Shown here one piece after another: positions 51,063-60,228 of a stretch of 64,000 bases of DNA (position 1 is its first letter; each line of letters begins with the position of its first letter). The notes under the pieces are model-generated. The model was not told the origin of the DNA and ran no database searches. It saw nothing but the letters and a program-made list of their open reading frames with translations. Source of the stretch: Streptomyces sp. McG3 (GTDB taxonomy: Bacteria; Actinomycetota; Actinomycetes; Streptomycetales; Streptomycetaceae); assembly GCF_018619185.1 (NCBI RefSeq), contig NZ_JAAXYC010000007.1, positions 1 through 64,000 on the forward strand, in the 5' to 3' direction. Made by a program: the position numbers and the translations under genes.

Positions 51063-51897
51063 TCAGCTTCCGCACCCGGTCCGCGTCACAGGTGCGCGGA
51101 CAGGTCACACAGGTGTCCTCGGGGCGCAGGGTGTAGAAGAGGCAGCAGCTCGCCCGGTCCCGGGTCGGCAGCGACCGGCCGTCGGGTCCGGTCAGCTCGC
51201 GGAAGCCGGCGGTGCCGACGTACGGCTTGGCCGTGCCGGGGAGCAGCAGCTCCAGCTCGGTCATCGCGCGGCGCTCCTCGCCCAGCAGATGCGCGATGTA
51301 CCAGAGGCCCTCGACGATCTCGTCGGTCGCCATCCCCCACAGGGCCCGCTTCCCGCGCCGCATACGCGGCCCGAATCCCTCCAGCACGGGACCGAGGTGC
51401 TCGGTCAGGGAGGCCAGGACCTCGGCCCGCAGCGCCGCCTCGTCCGCGACGACCCGGGCCCCGGGCAGGTTGGCGGCCGGGTCGTCCGGCAGGCAGGCGA
51501 ATTCCCGGACCCGCACGGTCAGGTGCCCCAGCGCCCGCTGGAAGGCCACGTCCTCGACCGGGATCCGTGGCACCCGACGCTGCAGGAACCAGGGCACCGT
51601 CACCAGCAGACAGGCGGGCCAGGCGTACCGGTGCAGACCGAAGCTCGCCACCACGTCCGGACGGGCCTGCTGACCGTAGTCGCGCAGCACCTGGGCGTTG
51701 TCCCAGGCGAGGAAGGCGTCCACGGCGTGACCGCCGGAGGCGAGCTCCGCCGCGCCGACCCAGCCCGCTCCGGACGGGGCCACGGCGTCGCCGTCGAGCA
51801 CATCGGCCCGCAGACCGGGGAACACCTCGGTCAGGCGGGTGTACGCGGCGGTCACGGGGGACGTCGCGGTGCCGGTGAACGGCGGGGAGAGGGTCAT
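51049..51897 (-). CDS. FhuF-type (2Fe-2S) ferric-siderophore reductase
   Basis: A 282-residue protein with the FhuF-like ferric reductase fold (HLTVRVREFACLPDDPAANLPGARVVADEAALR) and the C-terminal 2Fe-2S motif C-C-x10-C-x2-C in SCCLFYTLRPEDTCVTC. It reduces ferric siderophores in the cytosol to release iron. A start at ATG 51897 fits the family; a GTG at 51909 is also possible. A likely iron box lies just upstream at 51926-51944. The last four codons (AGG GCT GCC CCG) and the TAA stop come from the end of a MITE-like repeat, so the natural C-terminus may have been altered. Confidence 0.88.
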   Translation of the reverse strand: MTLSPPFTGTATSPVTAAYTRLTEVFPGLRADVLDGDAVAPSGAGWVGAAELASGGHAVDAFLAWDNAQVLRDYGQQARPDVVASFGLHRYAWPACLLVTVPWFLQRRVPRIPVEDVAFQRALGHLTVRVREFACLPDDPAANLPGARVVADEAALRAEVLASLTEHLGPVLEGFGPRMRRGKRALWGMATDEIVEGLWYIAHLLGEERRAMTELELLLPGTAKPYVGTAGFRELTGPDGRSLPTRDRASCCLFYTLRPEDTCVTCPRTCDADRVRKLRAAP

Positions 51898-51925
51898 GCA
51901 GGGGACCACCGAATCGGGATCGTTT

Positions 51926-51944
51926 GCAGGTAAGGCTTACCTTA
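51926..51944 (-). promoter_or_regulatory. Probable iron box (DmdR/IdeR site)
   Basis: A 19-base sequence containing AGGTAAGGCTTACCTTA is a near-palindrome, about 14 of 19 matches by eye to the actinobacterial DmdR/IdeR consensus. It lies right before the iron-reductase start, as expected for iron repression. Confidence 0.72.
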
Positions 51945-52043
51945 CCCGATGCCATCGATGTTTGAACCGCAGCCTCCTCCCTCTATCGTGCACAGGAGGC
52001 CCGGCGCACGCGAGTCGGCCCGTGGCAGGCGGAGGAGGTCCGG

Positions 52044-52898
52044 GTGGAGCAGGGCAGCGCACACGAGAGCGCACGTCCGGCGTACGCCCTGGGAGCGTTC
52101 CCGCGTACTCCGGCGGAAGGCCGGATGCCGGAGTGCCGGGTGCCGGAACAGGCCCGGGGTGAGCGGGCCGGATTCGGGCAGCCCGGATTCGAGCGACCCG
52201 GCGGCCGGCCGGGCGAGGGTGAACAGGCCGCCCGGGGCGAGCACACCCACGGCGAGCCTCCCGCGCCGCGTGCCGTCGTCCAGCGCCACTCCGTCCGCGG
52301 CCAGATCCTGGACGCCCTGCGCGCCGCCCTCGTCGACGGCGAGCTGGTGCCCGGCCAGGTGTACTCCGCCCCCGCGCTCGGCGCCCGCTTCGGGGTCTCC
52401 GCGACGCCGGTGCGCGAGGCCATGCAGCGGCTGGCCGTCGAGGGGGCCGTCGAGGTCGTGCCGAACCGCGGCTTCCGGGTCAGCGAACGCGGCCCCCGCG
52501 AACTGGCCGAACTGGCCGAGGTGCGGGCGCTGATCGAGGTCCCGGTGATGCTGAGCCTGGCCCGTACGGTTCCGGCGCACCGCTGGAGCGGCCTGCGCCC
52601 GCTGGCGGAGGCCACCGTCACGGCGGCGGCCGTCGGTGACCGGGCCGCCTACGCCGAGTCGGACCGGGCCTTCCACCGCGCGGTCCTCATGCTGTCGGGC
52701 AACGAGCAGCTCGTGACCGTCGCCGACGAACTGCACCGGCGTTCCCAGTGGCCGCTGGTCTCGGGCCCCGCCACCCGCCGGGCCGACCTGCTGGCCGACG
52801 CCTCCGAGCACACCGCCCTGCTCGACGCCCTCGTCTCCCAGGACCTCGCCGTCGTCCAGGCCCTGGTCCGCGAACACTTCGCCGGCGCCGACGGCTGA
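52044..52898 (+). CDS. GntR-family regulator with FCD domain
   Basis: A 284-residue regulator. The first 75 residues are a variable glycine/proline-rich lead. The GntR winged helix follows (RGQILDALRAALVDGELVPGQVYSAPALGARFGVSATPVREAMQRLAVEG), and the FCD effector domain spans about residues 150-280 (EVRALIEVPVMLSLARTV, AYAESDRAFHRAVLMLSGNEQLV, ASEHTALLDALVSQD). FCD regulators sense organic acids or amino-acid derivatives. No catabolic operon adjoins it, so its targets are elsewhere. The GTG start has GGAGGAGG just upstream. Confidence 0.88.
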   Translation: MEQGSAHESARPAYALGAFPRTPAEGRMPECRVPEQARGERAGFGQPGFERPGGRPGEGEQAARGEHTHGEPPAPRAVVQRHSVRGQILDALRAALVDGELVPGQVYSAPALGARFGVSATPVREAMQRLAVEGAVEVVPNRGFRVSERGPRELAELAEVRALIEVPVMLSLARTVPAHRWSGLRPLAEATVTAAAVGDRAAYAESDRAFHRAVLMLSGNEQLVTVADELHRRSQWPLVSGPATRRADLLADASEHTALLDALVSQDLAVVQALVREHFAGADG

Positions 52899-52943
52899 CC
52901 GGGGCGGTGCCCGCGGCGCCCGGGGGCCGCGGACGCCCCTGCC

Positions 52944-53741
52944 TCAGCTCGCCTCGGCGGTGCGCGGGGCCGGGGGGCCCAGGTGGGGGGCCAGCCAGGT
53001 GGGCACTCCGCCCAGCAGCCGGAACAGCCGGCCCGCCTCGGCGCGCAGCCGCGCCGCCTCCGGCTCCTCCTCCGTCTCCGCGAGGGAGATCAGCGCCGGG
53101 GCCGTACCGACCAGGAACCCGAGCTCCTCCCGGATCCGCAGCGACTCCGCGAAGCCGTGCCGGGCCTCGGCCAGCTCCCCCTCGCGCAGCGCGAGCGCCG
53201 CCAGATGCCGCCAGGTGGACGAGAGGAGCAACTCGTCGCCCCGGTTCGCCGCACCGGCGTGCGCCCGGCGGAACGCGGCGCGCGCCGACTGCGGCGACTC
53301 CGCGATGTTCTGGGCGATCAGCCCGCGCCGGAAGTCCAGCAGCGGCCGGGCCGGGGACGCGGGCGCCAGCAGCGCCGCCGACCGGCTCAGCGCCACGCTC
53401 GCCTCGTCGGCCCGGTCCCGTACCGCCAGGAGGGTCGAGGCGTACGCCAGATGGCCCCGCTCGGAGGCGGCGGACCCGCGCTCGTCGTCGCTGCGGGCGA
53501 TGGCCTCCGCCGTGCGCAGGGCGTCCTCGGCGTCGGTCCAGCCCTGTCCGGTGTACAGACACCTCTCGGTCAGCAGCGCGGTGCGCTGGAGAGCGGCGGC
53601 CGGATCGGTGCTCGCGTCGTGCTCCAGCAGTGCGGCCGCGTCCGTCCAGCAGGCGCGTGAGCGCAGCCGCCATACCGCGGTCTGGAGCGGAGGATCGTCA
53701 TCTGCTGTCGTTCCGGAACCAGACATGGCGGTATGCGCCAC
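52944..53741 (-). CDS. TPR-like helical protein of unknown function
   Basis: A 265-residue all-helical protein with degenerate tetratricopeptide-like repeats, for example CWTDAAALLEHDASTDPAAALQRTALL, GWTDAEDALRTAEAIARSDDERG, and EGELAEARHGFAESLRIREELGF. A GTG start at 53741 has GGGGAGG five bases upstream; ATG 53726 is an alternative. No enzyme motif is visible. It may be an adaptor or a remnant of a larger regulator. It converges with the GntR gene and follows the purine regulator on the same strand. Confidence 0.72.
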   Translation of the reverse strand: MAHTAMSGSGTTADDDPPLQTAVWRLRSRACWTDAAALLEHDASTDPAAALQRTALLTERCLYTGQGWTDAEDALRTAEAIARSDDERGSAASERGHLAYASTLLAVRDRADEASVALSRSAALLAPASPARPLLDFRRGLIAQNIAESPQSARAAFRRAHAGAANRGDELLLSSTWRHLAALALREGELAEARHGFAESLRIREELGFLVGTAPALISLAETEEEPEAARLRAEAGRLFRLLGGVPTWLAPHLGPPAPRTAEAS

Positions 53742-53899
53742 ATTGCCCTCCCCGAGCGCGCCATTGTGCTGTTGGGTACGGCGCATCTCAGCACGGATTG
53801 GCACGCCGGGCCAAGGGGTCCGGGCAATGTCAGGTGAAAGATTTCACAATCGGCCGGAGCGCGACGGGGCCCCGCCGGGCCCCGTGCGCGGCCGGAAGA

Positions 53900-55651
53900 T
53901 CAGCTCATGCGCAGGGCGAGGAAGAAGTCGAGCTTGTCCTCCAGGCGCGAAAGGTCACGCCCCGTCAACTGCTCGATCCGTCCGACGCGATAGCGCAACG
54001 TGTTGACGTGCAGGTGCAGCCGGGCGGCGCAGCGGGTCCAGGACCCGTCGCAGTCCAGGAAGGCCTCCAGCGTCTCGATCAGCTCCGCCCGGTGGCGACG
54101 GTCGTAGTCGCGCAGCGGGTCCAGCAACCGGGCGGTGAAGGCGCGCCGGACGTCGTCGGGGACGAACGGCAGCAGCAGCACGTGCGAGGCCAGTTCGTGG
54201 TGACCGGCCGCGCAGACCCGCCCCGGACGGGCCGCGGCCACCCGGCGGGCGTGCCGGGCCTCCTCCAGCGCGCCGCGCAGCCCTTCGGCGGAATGCACGG
54301 CCGCGCTGACACCCAGTGTCAGCCGGCCGTCGTCGGCGAGTCCCGCGGAGAGCGGTTCGCGCACCGAGGCGAGCAGCGCGTCGGCGTGCAGTCCGGGATC
54401 CGCGTCGAGGGCGTCGGCGTCCTCGACGCCCGCCCGCGCGGCATCGCCCGGAGCGCCCTCCCCGGACTCCGCGGCCACGGTGGTGAGCGTGGGCAGCGGC
54501 ACCAGGGCGATGGCCTCCTCGCCCGTGTGGGCGACGGCGATCCGGTCGGCCGAGTCGGGGCCGCTGACCGCCGGGTCGACGAGGATCTCCTCCAGCAGCG
54601 CCTGCGCCGTCGGACCGCTCGCGATGTCGCCCGCGGTGGCCGCCTGGCCCGCGCCGCTCCAGTCGACCCTGGCCACCACGACCTGCCACTGCGGGGCCAC
54701 GCCGAGGCCGGGCAGCAGGACCGGTGCGGCGACCCGCAGCCTGGCCGCGATCTCGGCGGGGGCGGCACCCGCCTGGACCAGTTCCAGGACCTCCTGGGCG
54801 AGCCTGCGGCGTACCGTACGGGCCGCGTCGCGGCGGTCGCGCTCGACCGCGATCAGCTGGGTGACGCCCTGGAGCAGGTCGAGCCGGGCGGCGGGCCAGT
54901 CCCCGGCGTCGGCCTCGACCGCCAGCAGCCAGTCGGAGAGCACCGATTCCCGTACATCGCGGGCGGCCGGCGCCGCGCCCCGGCCGGTGTTCCGGATCGG
55001 GAAGAGCGAATACGTCGTGCCGGCGACCGCGGCCCGGTGCGGACCCCGGCGGCCGGTACGGGTCGCGGCCAGGTGGTGCCCGGCCAGCGCCGCGCCCAGC
55101 GGTCCGGGCAGCGGGGTGCCCGCCCCGGCGATCTGGCGGCCGGTGGGGGAGAGGACCCAGGCCCGTAGGTCCAGGTCGGAGGTGAGGAGGTCCAGGACCA
55201 CCTCGGGACCGCCGCCCGCCGGGCCCGAGGTCATCAGCCGCCGGTGCCGGTCCACCACGGCTGCCAGGTCGCCCGCCCGCTCACCGGAGACCTGACGGAC
55301 GACGTACTCGGTGATCGTCGCGAAAGCAACGGTCTCGTTCACGGCGAAGAGCGGGAGGCGGTGCTGCCGGCACGCCTCGACCAGATCGCCGGGGATGTCG
55401 CCGAGCTCCGCCTCGCCGGCCGCGAGACCGGCCACCCCGGCGCCCGCCAGGATCCGGACGAACGGCTCGGAGTCCGCCGCGTCCCGGCGCCAGGCGAGGC
55501 CCGTGAGCACCAGCTCCCCGCCGGAGAGGTAGCGGCTGGGATCGCGCAGGTCGGTCGTCATGACGCCGCGGACCGAGCGGTCCAGCTCGTCCTCGCCGCC
55601 GAGCAGCCGCAGGCCCAGCGCGTCGGTCTCCAGCAGTGCGCGCAGCCGCAT
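53900..55651 (-). CDS. PucR-family purine catabolism regulator
   Basis: A 583-residue regulator. The N-terminal PucR domain is MRLRALLETDALGLRLLGGEDELDRSV with ATITEYVVRQV. A GGDEF-like middle follows, and the C-terminal PucR helix-turn-helix is LIETLEAFLDCDGSWTRCAARLHLHVNTLRYRVGRIEQLTGRDLSR. PucR proteins respond to purine breakdown products and activate xanthine, urate or allantoin genes. It is divergent from the xanthine dehydrogenase operon, which strongly suggests direct control. The ATG at 55651 precedes the conserved start; the upstream ribosome site is weak. Confidence 0.93.
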   Translation of the reverse strand: MRLRALLETDALGLRLLGGEDELDRSVRGVMTTDLRDPSRYLSGGELVLTGLAWRRDAADSEPFVRILAGAGVAGLAAGEAELGDIPGDLVEACRQHRLPLFAVNETVAFATITEYVVRQVSGERAGDLAAVVDRHRRLMTSGPAGGGPEVVLDLLTSDLDLRAWVLSPTGRQIAGAGTPLPGPLGAALAGHHLAATRTGRRGPHRAAVAGTTYSLFPIRNTGRGAAPAARDVRESVLSDWLLAVEADAGDWPAARLDLLQGVTQLIAVERDRRDAARTVRRRLAQEVLELVQAGAAPAEIAARLRVAAPVLLPGLGVAPQWQVVVARVDWSGAGQAATAGDIASGPTAQALLEEILVDPAVSGPDSADRIAVAHTGEEAIALVPLPTLTTVAAESGEGAPGDAARAGVEDADALDADPGLHADALLASVREPLSAGLADDGRLTLGVSAAVHSAEGLRGALEEARHARRVAAARPGRVCAAGHHELASHVLLLPFVPDDVRRAFTARLLDPLRDYDRRHRAELIETLEAFLDCDGSWTRCAARLHLHVNTLRYRVGRIEQLTGRDLSRLEDKLDFFLALRMS

Positions 55652-55987
55652 CTCGTCGCCGCCGATCTTTCCGTAGGGGAGCAGGTGAAGTTCGTGAAGG
55701 AGCAGGTGGGGGTGGAAGTGGGTGAAGGAGGTCGTGGGGTGGGGGAGCCGTGAGGGATACGGGTATCTGTTGATTGCGGCGAGGTTACTGATTCCCGCCA
55801 TTCGTTCGAATCTACAAGACGAGGACGGACACCAGCCAACTCCTTCAGTGTTTCGGTGACTGCACCGGTAGGAGCAGGGCTTGTGTACTGGGCCACACAC
55901 CACGTGAACACCATATGAACGAGCCAGTCGAGGGCCGGCCGTCCCCAGCCCCAGCGAACGACCCGATTGAGAAGAAGAGAGCCACTC
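55652..55987. promoter_or_regulatory. Divergent control region between PucR and xanthine dehydrogenase genes
   Basis: A 336-base gap with no gene. A purine-rich run occupies roughly 55673-55750. A small palindrome ATTCG-TT-CGAAT at 55800-55811 sits near the middle and could be a PucR site, though this is a guess. AGAAGAAGAGAG precedes the first operon gene. Confidence 0.5.
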
Positions 55988-56878
55988 ATGGACTTCCTTC
56001 GCCCCGCCAGCTGGGAGGAGGCGCTCGCCGCCAAGGCCGAGCACCCCACCGCTGTGCCCATCGCGGGCGGCACCGATGTGATGGTCGAGATCAACTTCGA
56101 CCACCGGCGGCCCGAGTACCTCCTGGACCTGAACCGCATCGGTGAGCTGTCCGAGTGGGAGGTGGGCCAGGAGAGCGTGCGGCTCGGCGCCTCCGTGCCG
56201 TACAGCAGCATCATGGAGCACCTGCGCACCGAGCTGCCCGGCCTGGCGCTCGCCTCGCACACCGTCGCCTCCCCGCAGATCCGCAACCGCGGCGGTGTCG
56301 GCGGCAACCTCGGCACCGCGTCGCCGGCCGGTGACGCCCACCCGGCCCTGCTCGCGGCCGACTGCGAGGTCGAGGCCGAATCCGTACGCGGAACGCGGCT
56401 GATTCCCATCGACGCTTTCTACACAGGGGTCAAGCGCAACGCCCTGGCGCCGGACGAGCTGATCCGCGCCGTGCACATCAGGAAGGCCGACGGACCCCAG
56501 CAGTACTCCAAGGTCGGCACCCGCAACGCCATGGTCATCGCCGTCTGCGCGTTCGGTATCGCCCTGCACCCCGAGACCCGCACCGTGCGCACCGGCATCG
56601 GCTCCGCCGCCCCGACCCCGGTGCGGGCCAAGGAGGCCGAGGAGTTCCTGAACGCCGCGCTCGACGAGGGCGGGTTCTGGGAGAACGGCAAGATCATCAC
56701 CCCCGCGATCGCCAAGCAGTTCGCCGCCCTCGCGTCCGGCGCCTGCAACCCGATCGACGACGTGCGCGGCACGGCGAAGTACCGCAGGCACGCGGTCGGC
56801 ATCATGGCCCGCCGCACGCTCGGCTGGACCTGGGAGCAGTACCGCGGCGCGGGCCGCACGCTGGAAGGAGCTGCGTAA
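55988..56878 (+). CDS. Xanthine dehydrogenase, FAD-binding subunit
   Basis: A 296-residue flavoprotein subunit. FAD-contact motifs are PIAGGTDVMVEIN near residue 24 and NRGGVGGNLGTASPAGDAHPALLAADCEVE near residue 105, and the CO-dehydrogenase flavoprotein C-domain follows (KVGTRNAMVIAVCAFGIAL). It passes electrons from the iron-sulfur subunit to FAD and NAD during oxidation of hypoxanthine and xanthine. It starts the operon; the next gene follows after two bases. Confidence 0.94.
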   Translation: MDFLRPASWEEALAAKAEHPTAVPIAGGTDVMVEINFDHRRPEYLLDLNRIGELSEWEVGQESVRLGASVPYSSIMEHLRTELPGLALASHTVASPQIRNRGGVGGNLGTASPAGDAHPALLAADCEVEAESVRGTRLIPIDAFYTGVKRNALAPDELIRAVHIRKADGPQQYSKVGTRNAMVIAVCAFGIALHPETRTVRTGIGSAAPTPVRAKEAEEFLNAALDEGGFWENGKIITPAIAKQFAALASGACNPIDDVRGTAKYRRHAVGIMARRTLGWTWEQYRGAGRTLEGAA

Positions 56879-56880
56879 CC

Positions 56881-57480
56881 ATGCGAGTCAATTTCACGGT
56901 CAACGGCCGTCAGCAGGAAGCCGACGACGTGTGGGAGGGGGAGTCCCTCCTGTACGTCCTGCGTGAGCGCATGGGCCTGCCCGGCTCCAAGAACGCCTGC
57001 GAGCAGGGCGAGTGCGGATCCTGCACCGTCCGCCTCGACGGCGTCCCGGTCTGCGCGTGCCTCGTCGCCGCCGGCCAGGTCCAGGACCGCGAGGTCGTCA
57101 CCGTCGAGGGCCTGGCCGACTACGCCAAGCACCGCGAGGACGCCCACCCCGGTGGCGGCTGCGCCTCCGGCGCCTGCGGCACCACTCTGGACGCCGCCAA
57201 GCGCTGGCAGTCCAAGCCCACCGACGGCCAGACCGGCGAGGCCGTCGAACTCTCCCCGATCCAGCAGGCGTTCATCGACGCCGGAGCCGTCCAGTGCGGC
57301 TTCTGCACCCCCGGCCTGCTGGTCGCGGCCGACGAACTGCTGGAGAACACCCCCTCGCCGTCCGACCAGGACATCCGTGAGGCGCTCTCCGGCAACCTGT
57401 GCCGCTGCACGGGTTACGAGAAGATCCTCGACGCGGTCCGCCTCGCGGCCGCCCGTCAGGAAGAGGCGGTCCAGTCATGA
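56881..57480 (+). CDS. Xanthine dehydrogenase, two-[2Fe-2S] subunit
   Basis: A 199-residue subunit. The plant-type cluster ligands are in ACEQGECGSCTVRLDG with VCACL, and the second cluster in VQCGFCTPG and LCRCTGYEKI. Between the two domains lies an extra stretch of about 35 residues (HPGGGCASGACGTTLDAAKRW) with two more cysteines, not present in the usual short form. It links the molybdenum and flavin subunits. Its stop overlaps the next start by four bases (ATGA). Confidence 0.94.
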   Translation: MRVNFTVNGRQQEADDVWEGESLLYVLRERMGLPGSKNACEQGECGSCTVRLDGVPVCACLVAAGQVQDREVVTVEGLADYAKHREDAHPGGGCASGACGTTLDAAKRWQSKPTDGQTGEAVELSPIQQAFIDAGAVQCGFCTPGLLVAADELLENTPSPSDQDIREALSGNLCRCTGYEKILDAVRLAAARQEEAVQS

Positions 57481-59894
57481 CGACGCCCCCCAAGGCCCAG
57501 ACCGTTCCGGCCGGCACACCCACCAAGATCACCCAGGGTTCGCCCACCAAGGGCGGCATCGGCGAGTCCACGCTCCGCCCCGACGGCACCCTCAAGGTCA
57601 CCGGCGAGTTCGCGTACTCCTCCGACATGTGGCACGAGGACATGCTGTGGGGCCAGACGCTGCGCTCCACCGTCGCGCACGCCGAGATCGTCTCCATCGA
57701 CACCTCCGAGGCGCTGGCCACGTCCGGCGTCTACGCCGTGATGACCTACGACGACCTGCCCGCCGCGATGAAGAACTACGGCCTGGAGATCCAGGACACC
57801 CCGGTTCTCGCCCACGGCAAGGTCCGTCACCACGGTGAGCCGGTCGCCATCGTGGCCGCCGACCACCCGGAGACCGCGCGCCGCGCCGCCGCCAAGATCA
57901 AGATCGAGTACCGCGAGCTGCCTCTCGTCACCGACGAGGCCTCGGCGACCGCTCCCGACGCCGTACTCGTCCACGAGGGCCGCGACGACCACCACATCGG
58001 TCACGTCCCGCACCCCAACATCGTGCACCGCCAGCCGATCATCCGCGGCGACGCCGACGAGGCGGCCAAGCGGGCCGACGTCATCGTCACGGGCGATTAC
58101 ACCTTCGGCATGCAGGACCAGGCCTTCCTCGGCCCCGAGTCCGGCCTCGCGGTGCCCTCCGAGGACGGCGGCGTCGAGCTGTACGTCGCCACCCAGTGGC
58201 TGCACTCGGACCTCGGCCAGATCGCCCCCGTCCTCGGCCTGCCCGAGGAGAAGGTCCGCATGACGCTCTCCGGCGTCGGCGGTGCCTTCGGCGGCCGCGA
58301 GGACATCTCGATGCAGATCCACGCCTGTCTGCTGGCGCTCCGCACCGGCAAGCCCGTCAAGATCGTCTACAACCGGTTCGAGTCCTTCTTCGGACACGTC
58401 CACCGGCACCCGGCGAAGCTCCACTACGAGCACGGCGCCACCAAGGACGGCAAGCTCACGCACATGAAGTGCCGCATCGTCCTGGACGGCGGGGCCTACG
58501 CCTCCGCCTCCCCGGCGGTCGTCGGCAACGCCTCCTCGCTCTCCGTCGGCCCGTACGTCATCGAGGACGTCGACATCGAGGCGGTCGCGCTCTACACCAA
58601 CAACCCGCCCTGTGGTGCGATGCGCGGCTTCGGCGCGGTCCAGGCGTGCTTCGCCTACGAGGCGCAGATGGACAAGCTCGCCGCCAAGCTGGACATGGAC
58701 CCGGTGGAGTTCCGGCAGCTCAACGCCATGGAACAGGGCACCCTGCTGCCCACCGGACAGCCCTGCGACTCGCCGGCCCCGGTCGCCGAACTGCTGCGCC
58801 GGGTCAAGTCCCGGCCGCTGCCGCCCGAGCAGCAGTGGCTGGCGGCGGGCAGCGAGGGCACCTCCGTGGACGTCCGCGCGCTGCCCGGCGGGCTCTCCAA
58901 CACCACCCACGGCGAAGGCGTCGTGCGGGGTGTCGGCTACGCGGTCGGCCTGAAGAACGTCGGCTTCTCCGAAGGCTTCGACGACTACTCCACCGCCCGG
59001 GTCCGGATGGAGGTCATCAACGGCGAACCGGTCGCGACCGTGCACACCGCGATGGCCGAGGTCGGCCAGGGCGGCGTCACCGTCCACGCCCAGATCGCCC
59101 GTACCGAACTCGGCGTCAACCAGGTCACCATCCACCCCGCCGACACCCGGGTCGGCTCCGCCGGATCCACCTCCGCCTCCCGCCAGACGTACGTCACCGG
59201 CGGCGCGGTCAAGAACTCCTGCGAAGCCGTACGGGAGAAGGTCCTGGAGCTGGGCCGCACCAAGTTCGGCACCTACCACCCGGCCTGGGCCACCGCCGAA
59301 CTCCTCCTGGAGGGCGGCAAGGTCGTCACCGACGGCGGCGAGGTGCTGGCCGATCTCGCCGACGTCCTGGAGGACGAGGCGATCGACGTCGAGCTGGAGT
59401 GGCGCCACCGGCCCACCGAGGCGTTCGACCTGCGCACCGGACAGGGCAACGGCCACGTCCAGTACTCCTTCGCCGCGCACCGCGCGGTCGTCGAGGTCGA
59501 CACCGAACTGGGCCTGGTCAAGGTCATCGAACTGGCCTGCGCCCAGGACGTCGGCAAGGCGCTCAACCCGCTCTCCGTCCTCGGCCAGATCCAGGGCGGC
59601 ACCCTCCAGGGCATGGGCGTCGCCGTGATGGAGGAGATCATCGTCGACCCGAAGACCGCGAAGGTACGCAACCCGTCCTTCACGGACTACCTCCTGCCCA
59701 CCATCCTCGACACGCCGACCATCCCCGTCGACGTGCTCGAACTCGCCGACGAGAACGCCCCGTACGGGCTCCGCGGCATCGGCGAGGCCCCCACCCTGTC
59801 GTCCACCCCGGCCGTCCTCGCGGCGATCCGGAACGCGACGGGTCTTGAGCTCAACAGGACACCGGTGCGGCCCGAACACCTCACCAGCACCTGA
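57477..59894 (+). CDS. Xanthine dehydrogenase, molybdopterin-binding subunit
   Basis: An 805-residue catalytic subunit. Family motifs include KVTGEFAYSSD, GVGGAFGGREDISMQIHACLLA, PPCGAMRGFGAVQACFAYEAQMD, AMAEVGQGGVTVHAQIA, and the active-site Glu region YGLRGIGEAPTLSSTPAVLAAI near the C-terminus. It hydroxylates hypoxanthine to xanthine to urate at the molybdenum centre. It is translationally coupled to the iron-sulfur subunit. A hairpin after the stop may partly end the transcript before the permease gene. Confidence 0.95.
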   Translation: MTTPPKAQTVPAGTPTKITQGSPTKGGIGESTLRPDGTLKVTGEFAYSSDMWHEDMLWGQTLRSTVAHAEIVSIDTSEALATSGVYAVMTYDDLPAAMKNYGLEIQDTPVLAHGKVRHHGEPVAIVAADHPETARRAAAKIKIEYRELPLVTDEASATAPDAVLVHEGRDDHHIGHVPHPNIVHRQPIIRGDADEAAKRADVIVTGDYTFGMQDQAFLGPESGLAVPSEDGGVELYVATQWLHSDLGQIAPVLGLPEEKVRMTLSGVGGAFGGREDISMQIHACLLALRTGKPVKIVYNRFESFFGHVHRHPAKLHYEHGATKDGKLTHMKCRIVLDGGAYASASPAVVGNASSLSVGPYVIEDVDIEAVALYTNNPPCGAMRGFGAVQACFAYEAQMDKLAAKLDMDPVEFRQLNAMEQGTLLPTGQPCDSPAPVAELLRRVKSRPLPPEQQWLAAGSEGTSVDVRALPGGLSNTTHGEGVVRGVGYAVGLKNVGFSEGFDDYSTARVRMEVINGEPVATVHTAMAEVGQGGVTVHAQIARTELGVNQVTIHPADTRVGSAGSTSASRQTYVTGGAVKNSCEAVREKVLELGRTKFGTYHPAWATAELLLEGGKVVTDGGEVLADLADVLEDEAIDVELEWRHRPTEAFDLRTGQGNGHVQYSFAAHRAVVEVDTELGLVKVIELACAQDVGKALNPLSVLGQIQGGTLQGMGVAVMEEIIVDPKTAKVRNPSFTDYLLPTILDTPTIPVDVLELADENAPYGLRGIGEAPTLSSTPAVLAAIRNATGLELNRTPVRPEHLTST

Positions 59895-59899
59895 GAGAC

Positions 59900-59935
59900 C
59901 TGCCGGGCGGCCTCCCACCGGTCGTCGCCCGGCAG
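59900..59935 (+). terminator. Hairpin after the xanthine dehydrogenase genes
   Basis: CTGCCGGGCG (59900-59909) pairs perfectly with 59926-59935 around a 16-base loop, just past the stop codon. Confidence 0.55.
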
Positions 59936-60228
59936 CCTCCGAGCGGTCCCCCTCCGAACTCTCCGGGCGGTGCGCGGCGCCGAGAACGTCACACTTTTCC
60001 GCACCGCACCGCCCGGAGGCACCAAGTACCGCACCGCTCGCGGTTCTTCACCGCCGTGCCCGACAGCACGGCAGCGCCTCACGGATCATCCGTGCCGCCG
60101 GCACATCCGTTCTGCCTCAACAGTCCGTCCCGGCCGTCCCCGGGTCGTGCAGCCGACGCAGTCATCCCAAATCCCGCATTCAGGAATCTCCACGCGGGTG
60201 CCCCTGTGAACCTTGGGAGTCAGGCATC
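59936..60228. other. Gap before the purine permease gene
   Basis: There is no gene here that I can support. It probably holds the permease promoter. I saw no purine riboswitch-like three-way junction. Confidence 0.5.
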
